DNA of 64,000 bases, from the NCBI GenBank assembly GCA_028292505.1, contig JAQGMF010000029.1, positions 1 through 64,000 of the forward strand. Reading direction: 5' to 3'. Made by a program: the position numbers and the translations under genes. The notes below the pieces were generated by a model. That model ran no database searches. It was not told the origin of the DNA and saw only the letters and a program-made list of their open reading frames with translations. This document shows positions 1-9,606 of the stretch, in pieces. Position 1 is the stretch's first letter. Each line of letters opens with the position of its first letter. The stretch is from Rhodocyclales bacterium. GTDB taxonomy: Bacteria > Pseudomonadota > Gammaproteobacteria > Burkholderiales > Rhodocyclaceae.

Positions 1-2
1 GT

Positions 3-101
3 GCCATGGCCGCGTTTGCGCCGCCCAGTGCCGGTCAGACAACCTTGCCGGCGAGTTACCAGACCGCGCTCAATCCGGTGATTGCGGCGAATTGGCATTA
101 G
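3..101 (+). CDS. C-terminal end of an unidentified protein (partial)
   Basis: An open frame runs in from the left edge and stops at a TAG; the last 32 residues end in NPVIAANWH. The composition (Ala, Pro, Thr, small residues) and GC-rich third positions fit coding sequence. No family can be recognised from this tail. A dRS3-like repeat starts 27 bases after the stop. Confidence 0.4.
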   Translation, partial: AMAAFAPPSAGQTTLPASYQTALNPVIAANWH

Positions 102-127
102 AGGCAATGTTGTAGAAGTGCAAACCC

Positions 128-153
128 GTCATTCCGCCTTTTGCCGGAATGAC
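128..153. repeat. dRS3-like palindromic repeat, single unit
   Basis: The core at 131-150 reads ATTCCG-N8-CGGAAT and is flanked by GTC on the left and GAC on the right. It is one of several copies in this window with the same 20-bp architecture as the Neisseria dRS3 repeat. It lies between the end of the left-edge gene and the end of msrB, so it may also act as a hairpin 3' to both convergent genes. Confidence 0.75.
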
Positions 154-237
154 GGAGTTTTGGGCATGCCTCTGGGGCATGTCAGTGTCGGGCTTCCTCA
201 TCGGTTAAGACCGGCTCAACACCAACCCATCCATATG

Positions 238-633
238 TCATTCTTTCTCCAGCTTCACCGAAGCCGAGTTGATGCAATAACGCAGGCCCGTCGGATTCGG
301 TCCGTCTTCGAAAACGTGACCGAGGTGGGCGCCGCATTGGTTGCACATTACTTCCGTGCGGATCATGCCGTGACTGTGGTCTTCGACTGCCTCGATATTT
401 TCAGGCGCTGAAGTCGAGTAGAAACTCGGCCAGCCGCAACCGGCATCGAACTTGTGCTCAGAGTGGAACAGCTCGGCATCGCAGCAAGCGCAGTGGTAGG
501 TGCCATCGTCCCAGACATTCCAGTATTCGCCGGTGAACGGCCGTTCGGTGCCTTTCTGGCGCGTGACGCGGAATTGCTCGGGCGTGAGTTCGGCACGCCA
601 TTCGGATTCGGGTTTTTCAACGGGGCGGGACAT
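238..633 (-). CDS. msrB: peptide-methionine (R)-S-oxide reductase MsrB
   Basis: Reduces methionine-R-sulfoxide in oxidised proteins, probably in the cytoplasm since no signal peptide is visible. The 131-aa product shows the full SelR-domain pattern: zinc ligands as two CxxC pairs (C48/C51 and C97/C100), the GCGWPSF core, and the catalytic cysteine C120 in RYCINSAS. The start at 633 is chosen because AGGAG lies 6 bases upstream; an ATG two codons earlier sits directly on that ribosome site. The open frame extends much further upstream, but that extension is translated dRS3 repeat. It is divergent from purL. Confidence 0.95.
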   Translation of the reverse strand: MSRPVEKPESEWRAELTPEQFRVTRQKGTERPFTGEYWNVWDDGTYHCACCDAELFHSEHKFDAGCGWPSFYSTSAPENIEAVEDHSHGMIRTEVMCNQCGAHLGHVFEDGPNPTGLRYCINSASVKLEKE

Positions 634-689
634 GCTCATCTCCTGTTTTCGCGGGCTTGTGTGACGGTACGCAAATATAGACCGGAACA

Positions 690-726
690 GAATGACATCC
701 GTCATTCCCGCTTTCGCCGGAATGAC
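690..726. repeat. dRS3-like repeat in the msrB-purL intergenic region
   Basis: The 20-bp core at 704-723 reads ATTCCC-N8-CGGAAT and is flanked by GTC/GAC. Immediately left of it, GAATGAC at 690-696 and GTCATTC at 701-707 form a second inverted repeat, as if the remains of another unit lie head-to-head. The repeat lies in the divergent promoter region of msrB and purL and accounts for the open frames that run upstream of both genes. Confidence 0.75.
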
Positions 727-883
727 GCCATTCTTGCTGGAAGTCGCTGCCAAAGCGCTTCTTCCCGCGCGGGGAGTCAAGTATGTAATTCCCAAAAAGA
801 AGGTCGGACGTGGGCGGTTTTTGTTAAAATTCAGGCCTTTCTTCGGTAGCGGCCCTTGGCAGCTACCTCAGCGCGAGTCCTCA

Positions 884-3800
884 ATGTCCGAAATCCTCAA
901 GCTTCGTGGCGCACCGGCGTTCTCCGCCGTGCGTGCCTCCCGTATTGCCGATACCGTTTTGGCTGCCGCCAGCCGCGTGCGCGGCTTGGTGGCCGAGCAC
1001 TGGTATTTCGTGGAGATCAGCGCGGCCTTGAGCGACATCGAGCATGTGCGCCTGATCGATTTGCTGGCCGCGCATCCTGCATCGACAAGCTTGCCGGGCG
1101 GCGTTGCGCTGCTTGTGACGCCGCGCCTGGGGACGATCTCGCCATGGTCTTCGAAGGCCACCGACATCGCCCACAACTGCGGTTTCGACAAGGTGGTGCG
1201 CATCGAGCGCGGCACGATGTTCTCGCTCGACGTCAAGAGCCTCGACACGGCAACACGCGAAGCGATCTTGCCGGTATTGCATGACCGCATGACGGAGTCG
1301 GTGCTCGATGGTGTCGATGCCGCCGCTGCCTTGTTCGCGCATTACTCGCCGCAGCCCTTGAGTAGCGTGGATGTGCTCGGCGGCGGGCGCGCCGCGCTGA
1401 TGGCCGCGAACAGCGAGCTGGGTCTGGCACTGTCAGAAGATGAGATCGACTATCTCGTCGACAACTTCACGCGCATGGAACGCAACCCGACCGACGTTGA
1501 ACTGATGATGTTCGCGCAGGCGAACTCCGAACACTGTCGCCACAAGATTTTCAATGCCGACTGGATCATCGACGGTGCGCCGCAGGACAAAAGCCTGTTC
1601 GGCATGATCAAGGACACGCACAAGGCGCATCCGCAGGGTACGGTGATGGCCTATGCCGACAATGCATCCATCATAGAAGGCTTCGAGGTCGATCGTCTCT
1701 ATCCGGATGCGGACGGGCAATGGACTTACAAGCAGGAACTGACGCATATCCTGATGAAAGTCGAAACGCATAATCACCCGACGGCGATTTCGCCATTCGC
1801 TGGCGCATCGACCGGCGCGGGCGGCGAGATTCGCGACGAGGGTGCGACGGGTCGCGGCTCGCGTCCGAAGGCCGGTTTGGCAGGCTTCACCGTTTCCAAT
1901 CTGCGGATTCCTGGCGCGCTGCAGCCATGGGAAAAGGACTACGGCAAGCCCGAGCGCATCGCATCGCCGCTACAGATCATGATCGACGGCCCGCTTGGCG
2001 CGGCGGCGTTCAACAACGAATTCGGCCGACCGAATCTCACCGGCTACTTCCGCACTTTCGAGCAGGAAGTGCAGGGCGAGGTGCGCGGTTATCACAAGCC
2101 CATCATGATCGCCGGCGGCGTCGGCAACATCCAGGCGACGCAGTCCTTCAAGGAAGAATTCAAACCCGGCACGCTGCTTATCCAGCTCGGCGGTCCCGGT
2201 ATGCTGATTGGATTGGGTGGCAGTGCGGCGTCGTCGATGGCGACGGGCAGCAACGCGGCCGATCTCGATTTCGCTTCCGTGCAGCGCGGCAATCCCGAAA
2301 TCCAGCGGCGCGCGCAAGAGGTGATCGACGCCTGCTGGCAGATGGGGACAAACAATCCCATCGTATCGATTCACGATGTCGGTGCCGGTGGCCTTTCTAA
2401 CGCCTTCCCTGAACTGGCCGACTCGGCGAAGCTCGGCGCGCACTTCGAATTGCGCCAGATACAGATCGAAGAGCCCGGCATGAGCCCGCGCGAGATCTGG
2501 TCCAACGAAGCGCAAGAGCGTTACGTCCTGGCCTTGCCGCCGGAGCGTCTCGAAGAATTCCGCGCGATCTGCGCACGCGAGCGTTGTCCGTTCGCAGTGG
2601 TCGGTGCGGCCAGCGCTGACGGTCGCCTGCAAGTCACCGACAGCCATTTCGACAATCATGCCGTCGACATGGAGATGCAGGTGTTGCTCGGCAAGCCGCC
2701 GAAGATGACGCGTGATGTCGCAACGCGCCAGGTCTTTCTGCCGCCCTTCGACGTCACTGCAATTGACGTGAAGGAAGCGGCGCTGCGTGTACTACGCATG
2801 CCGGCCGTGGCGAGCAAGTCTTTCCTGATCACAATTGGCGATCGCTCTGTCGGCGGACTGACGGCGCGCGACCAGATGGTCGGGCCGTGGCAAGTGCCCG
2901 TGGCCGACGTAGCTGTCACCGCCATGAGTTTTCACGGTTACGCCGGCGAAGCTTTTGCGATGGGCGAGCGTACGCCGTTGGCATGCGTCAGCCCGGCGGC
3001 ATCGGGCCGTATGGCGATAGGCGAATCGATTACCAATCTGCTGGCTGCCGATGTGGCGGCTATTGGCGATATCAAGTTGTCGGCCAACTGGATGGCTGCG
3101 GCCGGCCATCGCGGTGAAGATGCGCGATTGTTCGAGACGGTCAAAGCGGTTTCGGATTTCTGTATCGCGGCGAATTTGTCCATTCCGGTGGGCAAGGATT
3201 CGCTGTCTATGCGCACGACATGGAAAGACGGCGAGGTCGACAAGGCCGTCATCTCGCCGTTGTCGATGATCGCCACGGCGTTCGCGCCGGTTGGCGATAT
3301 CCGCAAGACGCTGACGCCGCAGCTCAAAATAGAGAAGGGCGTCGACACTGAGCTGGTACTCATCGACCTGGGCAAACAGCAACACCGTCTGGGCGGTTCG
3401 GTGCTGACGCAGGCTTACAACTCCGTTGGCGAACATGCTCCCGACATTGACTCGGCTACGCTCAAGCAATTCGTTGCTGGCATCGTTGCACTCAAGCAGG
3501 AGAACTTGCTTCTGGCCTATCACGACCGCTCGGACGGCGGGCTGTTCGCCACACTGGCGGAATTGTCATTTGCATCACGCAGTGGCTTGTCCATCGAACT
3601 CGATTCGATCTGCTACGACGATATGATGAGCGACGTCGATGGCAGCGAGAAGCGCCCCGACCTGCTCAAGGGCCGCTTCAACGACAGGATTTTCGGCGCG
3701 CTGTTTGCCGAGGAACTTGGTGCTGTGATCCAGGTGCGGCGTGCCGATCGCGAACGCGTGCAGACGGTGCTGCGCGAAGCGGGGCTTGGCGCGCAAACGC

Positions 3801-4816
3801 ATTTCATCGGTTACCCGAACGAGCGCGGCGAACTGCGCATTCGTCGCAACGCCAAGATGGTGTTTGAAGCAGACGTCAATGAGTTGCTGCAGATATGGAG
3901 CGAAGTCAGTCACGAGATCGCACGCATCCGCGATGACGTGGAAAGCGCCGACCAGGAATTCGCGGCACTTGCCGACAAGACGGACCCGGGTTTGTTCGTG
4001 TCGCTCAGCTACGATGCCGCAGACGACGTTGCCGCGCCCTATGTCGCGAAGGCGCGACCGAAAGTTGTCATTCTGCGCGAGCAGGGCGTGAATTCGCAGA
4101 ACGAGATGGCCTCGGCTTTCGAAGCGGCGGGTTTTGCACCGTATGACATTCACATGTCCGATCTGATGTCGGGACGCATCGATCTCGGTGACTTCCACGG
4201 CCTTGCCGCTTGTGGCGGTTTTTCGTACGGCGACGTGCTCGGTGCAGGTCAGGGCTGGGCCAAGTCGATTCTCTTCAACGAGCGCTTGCGCGAGCAGTTC
4301 GCTGCCTTCTTCTCGCGTGGCGATACCTTCGCACTGGGCGTGTGCAACGGTTGTCAGATGATGAGCAATCTTGCCGAAATCATTCCGGGCGCCGAAGCAT
4401 GGCCGCGCTTCCATCGCAACAAGAGCGAGCAGTTCGAGGCGCGCTTCGCGATGGTGGAAATACTGGAATCGCCCTCCATCCTGTTCGCGGGCATGGCCGG
4501 CAATCGCATGCCTATCGTGGTGAGTCATGGCGAGGGCAGGGCCGTGTTCCAGCTCGCGGACGCGCGCAGCAAGGCGCTGGTATCCGCGCGTTTCATCGAC
4601 AACAAGGGCGCCGTGGCGAGCAGTTACCCTGCCAACCCGAACGGTTCGCCCGATGGCATTACGGCGCTGACGACGCCGGACGGCCGCTTCACGATCATGA
4701 TGCCGCACCCCGAGCGCTGCCGCCGCACCGTGCAGATGAGCTGGGCGCCGCAGTCGCTCGGCGTAGATTCGCCGTGGATGCGTATCTTCCGCAATGCGCG
4801 GACCTGGTTGGCGTAG
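884..4816 (+). CDS. purL: phosphoribosylformylglycinamidine synthase (FGAM synthase)
   Basis: Large single-chain PurL of 1310 aa, the usual size for proteobacteria, catalysing the glutamine- and ATP-dependent fourth step of de novo purine synthesis. The N-terminal linker/PurS-like part is followed by two AIRS-like synthase halves ([14 protein letters not shown] and the GGVGNIQ region, repeated as a second half) and a C-terminal class I glutamine amidotransferase. That domain's nucleophile cysteine lies near residue 1154 in [10 protein letters not shown], with the catalytic His/Glu in MMPHPER at the end. The start is the ATG of [14 protein letters not shown], the conserved N-terminus. The frame is open 64 codons upstream but this is repeat-derived. 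No PurS or PurQ partner is needed. Confidence 0.97.
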   Translation: MSEILKLRGAPAFSAVRASRIADTVLAAASRVRGLVAEHWYFVEISAALSDIEHVRLIDLLAAHPASTSLPGGVALLVTPRLGTISPWSSKATDIAHNCGFDKVVRIERGTMFSLDVKSLDTATREAILPVLHDRMTESVLDGVDAAAALFAHYSPQPLSSVDVLGGGRAALMAANSELGLALSEDEIDYLVDNFTRMERNPTDVELMMFAQANSEHCRHKIFNADWIIDGAPQDKSLFGMIKDTHKAHPQGTVMAYADNASIIEGFEVDRLYPDADGQWTYKQELTHILMKVETHNHPTAISPFAGASTGAGGEIRDEGATGRGSRPKAGLAGFTVSNLRIPGALQPWEKDYGKPERIASPLQIMIDGPLGAAAFNNEFGRPNLTGYFRTFEQEVQGEVRGYHKPIMIAGGVGNIQATQSFKEEFKPGTLLIQLGGPGMLIGLGGSAASSMATGSNAADLDFASVQRGNPEIQRRAQEVIDACWQMGTNNPIVSIHDVGAGGLSNAFPELADSAKLGAHFELRQIQIEEPGMSPREIWSNEAQERYVLALPPERLEEFRAICARERCPFAVVGAASADGRLQVTDSHFDNHAVDMEMQVLLGKPPKMTRDVATRQVFLPPFDVTAIDVKEAALRVLRMPAVASKSFLITIGDRSVGGLTARDQMVGPWQVPVADVAVTAMSFHGYAGEAFAMGERTPLACVSPAASGRMAIGESITNLLAADVAAIGDIKLSANWMAAAGHRGEDARLFETVKAVSDFCIAANLSIPVGKDSLSMRTTWKDGEVDKAVISPLSMIATAFAPVGDIRKTLTPQLKIEKGVDTELVLIDLGKQQHRLGGSVLTQAYNSVGEHAPDIDSATLKQFVAGIVALKQENLLLAYHDRSDGGLFATLAELSFASRSGLSIELDSICYDDMMSDVDGSEKRPDLLKGRFNDRIFGALFAEELGAVIQVRRADRERVQTVLREAGLGAQTHFIGYPNERGELRIRRNAKMVFEADVNELLQIWSEVSHEIARIRDDVESADQEFAALADKTDPGLFVSLSYDAADDVAAPYVAKARPKVVILREQGVNSQNEMASAFEAAGFAPYDIHMSDLMSGRIDLGDFHGLAACGGFSYGDVLGAGQGWAKSILFNERLREQFAAFFSRGDTFALGVCNGCQMMSNLAEIIPGAEAWPRFHRNKSEQFEARFAMVEILESPSILFAGMAGNRMPIVVSHGEGRAVFQLADARSKALVSARFIDNKGAVASSYPANPNGSPDGITALTTPDGRFTIMMPHPERCRRTVQMSWAPQSLGVDSPWMRIFRNARTWLA

Positions 4817-4848
4817 CAGGGGAAAAATGCCAAGGTAACCCCTTATCC

Positions 4849-4934
4849 GTCATTCCCGCGAAAGCGGGAATCTACTTCTACGTGACAAACTCACCTTGTC
4901 AGGCGAGGTGGATTCCCGCTTTCGCGGGAATGAC
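4849..4934. repeat. paired dRS3-like element
   Basis: Two 20-bp cores, ATTCCCGCGAAAGCGGGAAT at 4852-4871 and ATTCCCGCTTTCGCGGGAAT at 4912-4931, face each other and are bordered by GTC on the left and GAC on the right. They enclose about 40 bases of unrelated sequence. The whole is an 86-bp inverted-repeat element 3' of purL. Each core alone could form a transcriptional hairpin. Confidence 0.85.
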
Positions 4935-4980
4935 AAAGTCATAATAGAGCGGCTCCTTTGCTAGCCGCATATTTTCTTGA

Positions 4981-5310
4981 TCAATCGCGCAACGCCGGAT
5001 ACTTCACCGCATTGAGCGCGATCTTGCTTCTCACTGCTTCATCCACGTCGATCTCCAGCACCATCGCCAGCCGCATCAAATAAAGCAGCACGTCGGCGAT
5101 TTCCTGCCTGACGTGTTCGGCTTTTTCCGTATGCATAATGTCTGCGGCTTGTGCATCTGTCATCCACTGGAAAATCTCGGCTAACTCACCGACTTCGCCG
5201 GTCAGGGCGAGAATCAGGTTGCGTGCCGTGTGGAAGGGCTCCCAGTCGCGTTGTCGTGCGAAATCGTGCAAGACGCTTTCAAGATTTGTCGTATCGATCA
5301 GCTTGCTCAT
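4981..5310 (-). CDS. MazG-type nucleotide pyrophosphohydrolase
   Basis: A 109-aa all-alpha protein of the MazG-like/dCTPase (RS21-C6) group, which hydrolyses non-canonical or excess (d)NTPs to monophosphates. Visible motifs are LTGEVGELAEIFQW (EXXE metal-binding pair) and HVRQEIADVLLYLMRLA (EXXD). The order and length match single-domain family members. The start at MSKLIDTTN is chosen because it gives the family length; a longer frame with an ATG 15 codons upstream exists but has no ribosome site. It lies between a dRS3 pair and a divergent DUF1161 gene. The natural substrate cannot be told from sequence. Confidence 0.85.
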   Translation of the reverse strand: MSKLIDTTNLESVLHDFARQRDWEPFHTARNLILALTGEVGELAEIFQWMTDAQAADIMHTEKAEHVRQEIADVLLYLMRLAMVLEIDVDEAVRSKIALNAVKYPALRD

Positions 5311-5480
5311 GGAGTCATCCGGGCTGGGTGTTGCGTAATTGTCGTATAAAGTCATGCGATTCGAACTAATACCCGTTTGTCCTGTGGATTCGCACGCCTG
5401 CGCGGCATATAAAGCGGTTTGCGCCGGTCGGCTGATAGAAGCCGTGTGCGCGACACATCTCAATTGACGGGGAGTTTCCA

Positions 5481-5702
5481 ATGATCAAGACATTTTGTGT
5501 GCTGTGCCTTGCCGCTACGATCTCGCCCGCGTTTGCAGCGAAATCCTGCGATGAGCTGAAGAGCGAGATCGAAGCCAAGATCAAGGGGCATGGTGTTGCA
5601 AGCTATACGCTGGACATACTGGAAAGTGCCGAGGTGAAGGATCAAAAGGTGGTCGGCAGTTGCGAGGGTGGTACAAAAAAGATCGTTTACAAGAAGGGTT
5701 GA
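5481..5702 (+). CDS. DUF1161 family small periplasmic protein
   Basis: A 73-aa protein with a clear Sec signal peptide (MIKTFCVLCLAATISPAFAA), then a short mature part beginning KSCDELKSEIEAKIKGHG and ending VVGSCEGGTKKIVYKKG. This is the DUF1161 pattern: two cysteines about 45 residues apart that probably form a disulfide. A GGGAG ribosome site lies 7 bases before the ATG. The function of the family is unknown. A dRS3 pair follows 43 bases downstream. Confidence 0.85.
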   Translation: MIKTFCVLCLAATISPAFAAKSCDELKSEIEAKIKGHGVASYTLDILESAEVKDQKVVGSCEGGTKKIVYKKG

Positions 5703-5745
5703 GTGAACGAGTCCGCCTCTGCTGGAGGTACGCTAAAAAAGCTCC

Positions 5746-5814
5746 GTCATTCCGGCGAAGGCCGGAATCCAGTTCGCACGCGTGGTACTGGATCCCGGCC
5801 TTCGCCGGGATGAC
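5746..5814. repeat. paired dRS3-like element, CCGG variant
   Basis: The left half (core ATTCCGGCGAAGGCCGGAAT from 5749) and the right half (GATCCCGGCCTTCGCCGGGATGAC, written here only as GATCCCGG...GGGATGAC) are inverted copies separated by about 20 bases. The unit has the same GTC...GAC borders as the other copies but a CCGGC-type stem. It sits between convergent genes (the DUF1161 gene and ldhA) and could serve both as a terminator. Confidence 0.8.
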
Positions 5815-5848
5815 GAGACATCATGGTTCCGTGACTTGCAAAGCTACT

Positions 5849-6844
5849 CTAACCTGTGACTCGGTTGACCATCGTTTCATTGCACTCGAACGCGTCGGCA
5901 TTTCCCAGCGTGGTCTCGGCGATGGCGTGCAGCGCCTCGCGCGTGAGAAAGCCCTGGTGCGAAGTGATCAATACGTTGGGAAAGATCATCAGGCGCGCCA
6001 GCATGTCGTCCTGCAGCAAACCATTTGAGAGGTCGTGAAAGAACACGCCTTCTTCCATCTCGTACACATCCAGGCCAACACCGCCGATCTTGCCGGTCTT
6101 GAGCGCGTCGATGACGGCATGCGTGTCGAGCAATGCGCCGCGACTCGTGTTGATGATGACGACGCCTCGCCGCATGCGCTCGATTGCGGCGGCATCGATG
6201 ATGTGATGGCTTTGATCGCTCAAGGGCAGATGCAGTGAGATGATGTCGGCATCTTGCAAAAGGCGATCCAGGCTGACGTAATCGAAATCTACGTCTCGCG
6301 CGACCTGCGGGTTTTCATACGGATCGTAGGCAATGAGCTTGCAGCCGAAGCCGCGTGCGATGCGCATGGCGCACTGACCGATGCGGCCGGCGCCGAGCGC
6401 GCCGAAAGTCTTGCCGTGTAGATTGAACCCCTCCAGGCCGTCGAGTGAGAAGTTCTGTTCGCGCACACGGTTGTATGCACGATGGGTTTTTCGAACGAGT
6501 GTAAGCAACAGCGCGAAGCAATGTTCGGCCACAGCCTCCGGCGAGTAAGCGGGCACGCGCGCCACGCAGATGCCAAACGATTGTGCCGCGGCTATGTCAA
6601 TGCCATTGAAGCCTGCCGCCCGCAGAACAATCAGCTTGATGCCGATCTGTGCGAGTCGCTGCAGTACAGGTGCTGTCAGGCGGCAGTTTACAAAGGGACA
6701 CACCGCATCGAAGCCCTGCGCCAGCTCGACGGTCTTGTCGTGCAGACGCTCTTCGAAAAACTCCAGCGCATGATGACGCGCGAGATTTGCTTCGTTGAGT
6801 GCACGTTCGTCGTAGGCGTGCGTGTCGAAAACCGCTATGCGCAT
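5849..6844 (-). CDS. ldhA: D-lactate dehydrogenase / D-2-hydroxyacid dehydrogenase
   Basis: A 331-aa NAD-dependent D-isomer-specific 2-hydroxyacid dehydrogenase that most resembles the fermentative LdhA group (pyruvate to D-lactate). Seen in the sequence: LRAAGFNGID substrate loop, GALGAGRIG dinucleotide-binding turn, NTSRGALLDT with the catalytic Arg, DVYEMEEGVFFHD with the catalytic Glu, and ITSHQGFLT with the catalytic His. The FFHDLS stretch and overall length are typical of LdhA rather than of glyoxylate or hydroxypyruvate reductases. It is cytoplasmic with no signal. Whether it runs in the reductive or the oxidative direction cannot be decided. Confidence 0.9.
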   Translation of the reverse strand: MRIAVFDTHAYDERALNEANLARHHALEFFEERLHDKTVELAQGFDAVCPFVNCRLTAPVLQRLAQIGIKLIVLRAAGFNGIDIAAAQSFGICVARVPAYSPEAVAEHCFALLLTLVRKTHRAYNRVREQNFSLDGLEGFNLHGKTFGALGAGRIGQCAMRIARGFGCKLIAYDPYENPQVARDVDFDYVSLDRLLQDADIISLHLPLSDQSHHIIDAAAIERMRRGVVIINTSRGALLDTHAVIDALKTGKIGGVGLDVYEMEEGVFFHDLSNGLLQDDMLARLMIFPNVLITSHQGFLTREALHAIAETTLGNADAFECNETMVNRVTG

Positions 6845-6876
6845 GGGGCGTTCCGGCGATGAAACGGCGCTGACAC

Positions 6877-7386
6877 TTAGCCCATCTTGCCGAGGAAGTC
6901 TTTCTTGCCCAGCTCGACGCCGTTGTGACGCCCGATGGCGTAGGCGGCCGTGACGTGGAAATACAGATTGGGCAGCACGAATCCGAGCAGATAGTTCTGG
7001 CCGTTGAAGTTCAGTTCGCCCGAGCGCATCTTGATGACGATGGGCCGCTCTTCGCTGCCGTCAATCTGTGCGGCTTTGAAGGATTTAAGATAGTCGATTG
7101 TCATGCGCAGGCGGCCGATCAATTCAGGAAACGTCGTCTCGTTGTCTTCGTACTTCGGCGGTTCTTCGCCGGCGAGTCGTGCTGCGCCGCCTTTGACGGT
7201 ATCGCTGGCAATCTGGATCTGGCGCGATAGCGGGAACATGTCGGGCGCGAGACGCGCATTGATGAAAACCGAGGGCTCGATCTTTTTGGCCTCGGCATGT
7301 GCGGCGACCTTGTTGAGAGCGTCGATGCAGTTTTCGAGCGCGCGCACGGCGCCGGGAATGAAGGCCTGGTACATCGAAAGACTCAT
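6877..7386 (-). CDS. DUF1993 family protein
   Basis: A 169-aa protein matching DUF1993: N-terminal MSLSMYQAFIPGAVRALENCIDALNKVAAHAE, then LAPDMFPLSRQIQIASDTVKGGAARLAGEE and a C-terminal NYLLGFVLPNLYFHVTAAYAIGRHNGVELGKKDFLG. The helical layout with a conserved His near the end resembles DinB-type four-helix proteins; the function is unknown. AAGGA lies 7 bases before the ATG. It is 32 bases upstream of ldhA on the same strand, so it could be co-transcribed with it. Confidence 0.85.
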   Translation of the reverse strand: MSLSMYQAFIPGAVRALENCIDALNKVAAHAEAKKIEPSVFINARLAPDMFPLSRQIQIASDTVKGGAARLAGEEPPKYEDNETTFPELIGRLRMTIDYLKSFKAAQIDGSEERPIVIKMRSGELNFNGQNYLLGFVLPNLYFHVTAAYAIGRHNGVELGKKDFLGKMG

Positions 7387-7488
7387 GATGGTTTCCTTGT
7401 AGGATGGTTGGCGAGTGCAAGCGTCATGATGATTTCGGCAACGCCGCAGGCATGAAATGGTACTCCGTCCGTGGAGCAGTGTGAGGCA

Positions 7489-8151
7489 TCAAAATTCCGG
7501 CACGCTCTCCAGGGAAAGGACTTGTCCGTTGAAGGGATGAGAGAGTTTCAGCACGGAGGCATGAAGCAACAAGCGTGGGGCCATTTCGCGTACCTGATCG
7601 CTTGCGTAGAGCGCATCGCCGAGGATGGCATGTCCGAGCGAGCGCATGTGGACGCGCAATTGATGCGAGCGTCCCGTGAGCGGTTCCAGCGCGATGCGCG
7701 TGGTGTTCGCCCCAGGATCGTGACTGAGAACCCGATAACGCGTGACAGAGGGTTTGCCGATTTCGTGATCGACCTTTTGCAAGGGGCGATTCGGCCAGTC
7801 GCAGATGAGCGGCAGGGTGATCTCTCCGTCGAGCGTGGGCACGTGGCCATCGACAATGGCGATGTAGCGCTTGTCGACCTTACGGCTCTGAAAAGCGTAG
7901 CTCAGTGTGCGATGCGCAGCTTGCCCGCGAGCGAAGATCAGCAGGCCTGATGTTTCCATGTCGAGCCGATGCACGATCAAGGCATCGGCGAATTCGGCCT
8001 GCACACGCGAAGCCATGCAATCGTGTTTGTCGGCACCACGTCCTGGTACAGAGAGCAGGCCGCTGGGTTTGTTCACAACCACGACAGCATCGTCCAAATA
8101 AACGAGATCAAGAGCGTGATGCGCTGGCGGCGAATAGGTGGATATCGACAT
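7489..8151 (-). CDS. rluA: RluA-family RNA pseudouridine synthase
   Basis: A 220-aa pseudouridine synthase. The catalytic motif HRLDMETSGL places the nucleophile at D64, the same position as in E. coli RluA, and the length also matches (219 aa there). It lacks an N-terminal S4 domain, which separates it from RluC and RluD. RluA makes pseudouridine in 23S rRNA helix 35 and in position 32 of some tRNAs; the same dual role is inferred here. Other visible blocks are VVVVNKPSGLLSVPG near the start and PLTGRSHQLRVHM near residue 160. Confidence 0.88.
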   Translation of the reverse strand: MSISTYSPPAHHALDLVYLDDAVVVVNKPSGLLSVPGRGADKHDCMASRVQAEFADALIVHRLDMETSGLLIFARGQAAHRTLSYAFQSRKVDKRYIAIVDGHVPTLDGEITLPLICDWPNRPLQKVDHEIGKPSVTRYRVLSHDPGANTTRIALEPLTGRSHQLRVHMRSLGHAILGDALYASDQVREMAPRLLLHASVLKLSHPFNGQVLSLESVPEF

Positions 8152-8189
8152 GTGGTGAAGCGTTCGAACCGTAAGTTACGGCCGCAATT

Positions 8190-8870
8190 TTACGCCAGCC
8201 TGGCATGCTGCACTCTCGACTCGCGCCAATAGTGCAGCATGCGCCCCTTGTAAGGCACGCCATCCTGCAGACAGTCGGCACGCGATTCGGTCAGGACATA
8301 ACCGTTTGTCATCATATGGCGATTGAATCGTGAGCGATTGCCACGGTCAGGATCGACGATCAAGACTTCCGCACGATCCTGGCTATGGCGCTCGATGAAG
8401 CCGGCCAGCACACCGAGCTCGTCACGTTCGTAAAGCACATCGCTACCGACAATGAGGTCGAATTGTCCAAGGCCTGTCTGCAAATCTGCCCAATTGCCAA
8501 TAGCATATTTGATGGGCGACAGGTCATTGAGTAGTGCATTGGCACTAAGAAATTCTCCGGCCAGCGGGTGGCAGTCTGTCGCCGTGATGTCGGCCGTGCG
8601 TCGATGCATCACAAGACTTGCCAAGCCAAGGCCACAGCCAATTTCCAGCACACGTTTGTCGCGCAGTTCATAGGTCATCATGGCCGCTGCGAGTATCTGG
8701 CCCGAGGGCCACAGCAAGCCGAAAATCGGCCATGTCGCGGATGAAATGCCCAGTGCCGCAGCCACGCCCATGGGATCGGAGAACTGATTGCGATCCAGCA
8801 ACGAACGAATGATGAAATCATCGCCGCCCGCGACGGCAACGCTTTCTTGCTTGAGCTGGTAGCCAGGCAT
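8190..8870 (-). CDS. class I SAM-dependent protein methyltransferase (METTL21-like)
   Basis: A 226-aa Rossmann-fold methyltransferase. Motif I is VLEIGCGLGLASLV near residue 75, followed by the acidic ITATDCHP and FDLIVGSDVLYERDELGVLAGFI, the DVLYE-type post-motif typical of the METTL21/eEF-KMT lysine methyltransferase family. The N-terminal GLLWPSGQILA (W-P-S/A-G) is another hallmark. The protein substrate is not evident. It is divergent from the peroxiredoxin gene and 38 bases upstream of rluA on the same strand. Confidence 0.8.
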   Translation of the reverse strand: MPGYQLKQESVAVAGGDDFIIRSLLDRNQFSDPMGVAAALGISSATWPIFGLLWPSGQILAAAMMTYELRDKRVLEIGCGLGLASLVMHRRTADITATDCHPLAGEFLSANALLNDLSPIKYAIGNWADLQTGLGQFDLIVGSDVLYERDELGVLAGFIERHSQDRAEVLIVDPDRGNRSRFNRHMMTNGYVLTESRADCLQDGVPYKGRMLHYWRESRVQHARLA

Positions 8871-9051
8871 GACGCTCTTTCAACATGACGATGCCAAGTG
8901 CCGCAGGAGTGCACTCTGGTGCCGAGACGGCATCCAGATGGCGCAGAAGAGCGTAGTCAGGTAAGGCAGAGAGCCTGACGGTGCCGCGAGCTTAACATTG
9001 CTGGCGGCAATCGGTCGGCGGTGCTACGGTGACACATTACAAGGAATGCCA

Positions 9052-9579
9052 ATGATCAAACTCAGGACCTGGATCTTCTCGACAGTCATTGCTGGGCTTG
9101 CGCTCATGGCTCAGGCGCAAACGCCGAGCGTAGGTGCACTGGCACCGGATTTCAGTTTGCACGACCAACAAGGCACGCTGCGCAAACTCGCGGATTTTCG
9201 CGGCAAGTGGCTGGTGCTCTATTTCTATCCCAAGGACGACACGCCCGGCTGCACGACCGAGGCATGCAGCTTTCGCGACGGACAGGCATTGATCAGCGAT
9301 CTCGATGCGCAGGTCGTGGGCGTGAGCATCGATGACTCGTCTTCACACAGCGCATTCGCCGAGAAACACAAACTGCCGTTTCCTCTACTTGCTGATACAG
9401 GCGGTACTGTCGCAGCACGCTACGGCTCGCTGTCTGATTGGAAAGTCATGAAATTCGCCAAGCGCCAGACCTTCCTGATCGACCCGAAGGGCATTGTGCG
9501 CAAGGCCTATCTCGACGTAGACCCGGACACGCACGCGGCACAGGTGCTGGCCGATTTGCACACATTCATCGGCCACTAG
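9052..9579 (+). CDS. bcp: exported thioredoxin-dependent peroxiredoxin (Bcp/PrxQ type)
   Basis: A 175-aa peroxiredoxin that reduces hydroperoxides. DDTPGCTTEAC carries the peroxidatic C67 and the resolving C72, the CX4C spacing of two-cysteine PrxQ/Bcp enzymes. Unlike cytoplasmic E. coli Bcp, it begins with a signal-like segment (MIKLRTWIFSTVIAGLALMAQAQ), so it probably works in the periplasm. The start at 9052 is preferred because AAGGA lies 6 bases upstream; an in-frame ATG at 9046 is too close to that site. A periplasmic thioredoxin-like reductant would be needed and none is encoded nearby. Confidence 0.9.
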   Translation: MIKLRTWIFSTVIAGLALMAQAQTPSVGALAPDFSLHDQQGTLRKLADFRGKWLVLYFYPKDDTPGCTTEACSFRDGQALISDLDAQVVGVSIDDSSSHSAFAEKHKLPFPLLADTGGTVAARYGSLSDWKVMKFAKRQTFLIDPKGIVRKAYLDVDPDTHAAQVLADLHTFIGH

Positions 9580-9606
9580 TGCGTCGGTGAGTCAGGACAG
9601 TGTCAT

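Noticed and set aside
634..795. Upstream extension of msrB (54 extra residues)
   Set aside because: The extension is translated dRS3 repeat (VIPAKAG-type reading), and a good ribosome site fits the start at 633.
692..883. Upstream extension of purL (64 extra residues)
   Set aside because: Same repeat read on the other strand (VIPAFAGMT). The conserved PurL N-terminus starts at 884.
128..5814. CRISPR-like array from repeated GTCATTCC units
   Set aside because: Units are palindromic, dispersed and not separated by regular spacers; no cas genes.
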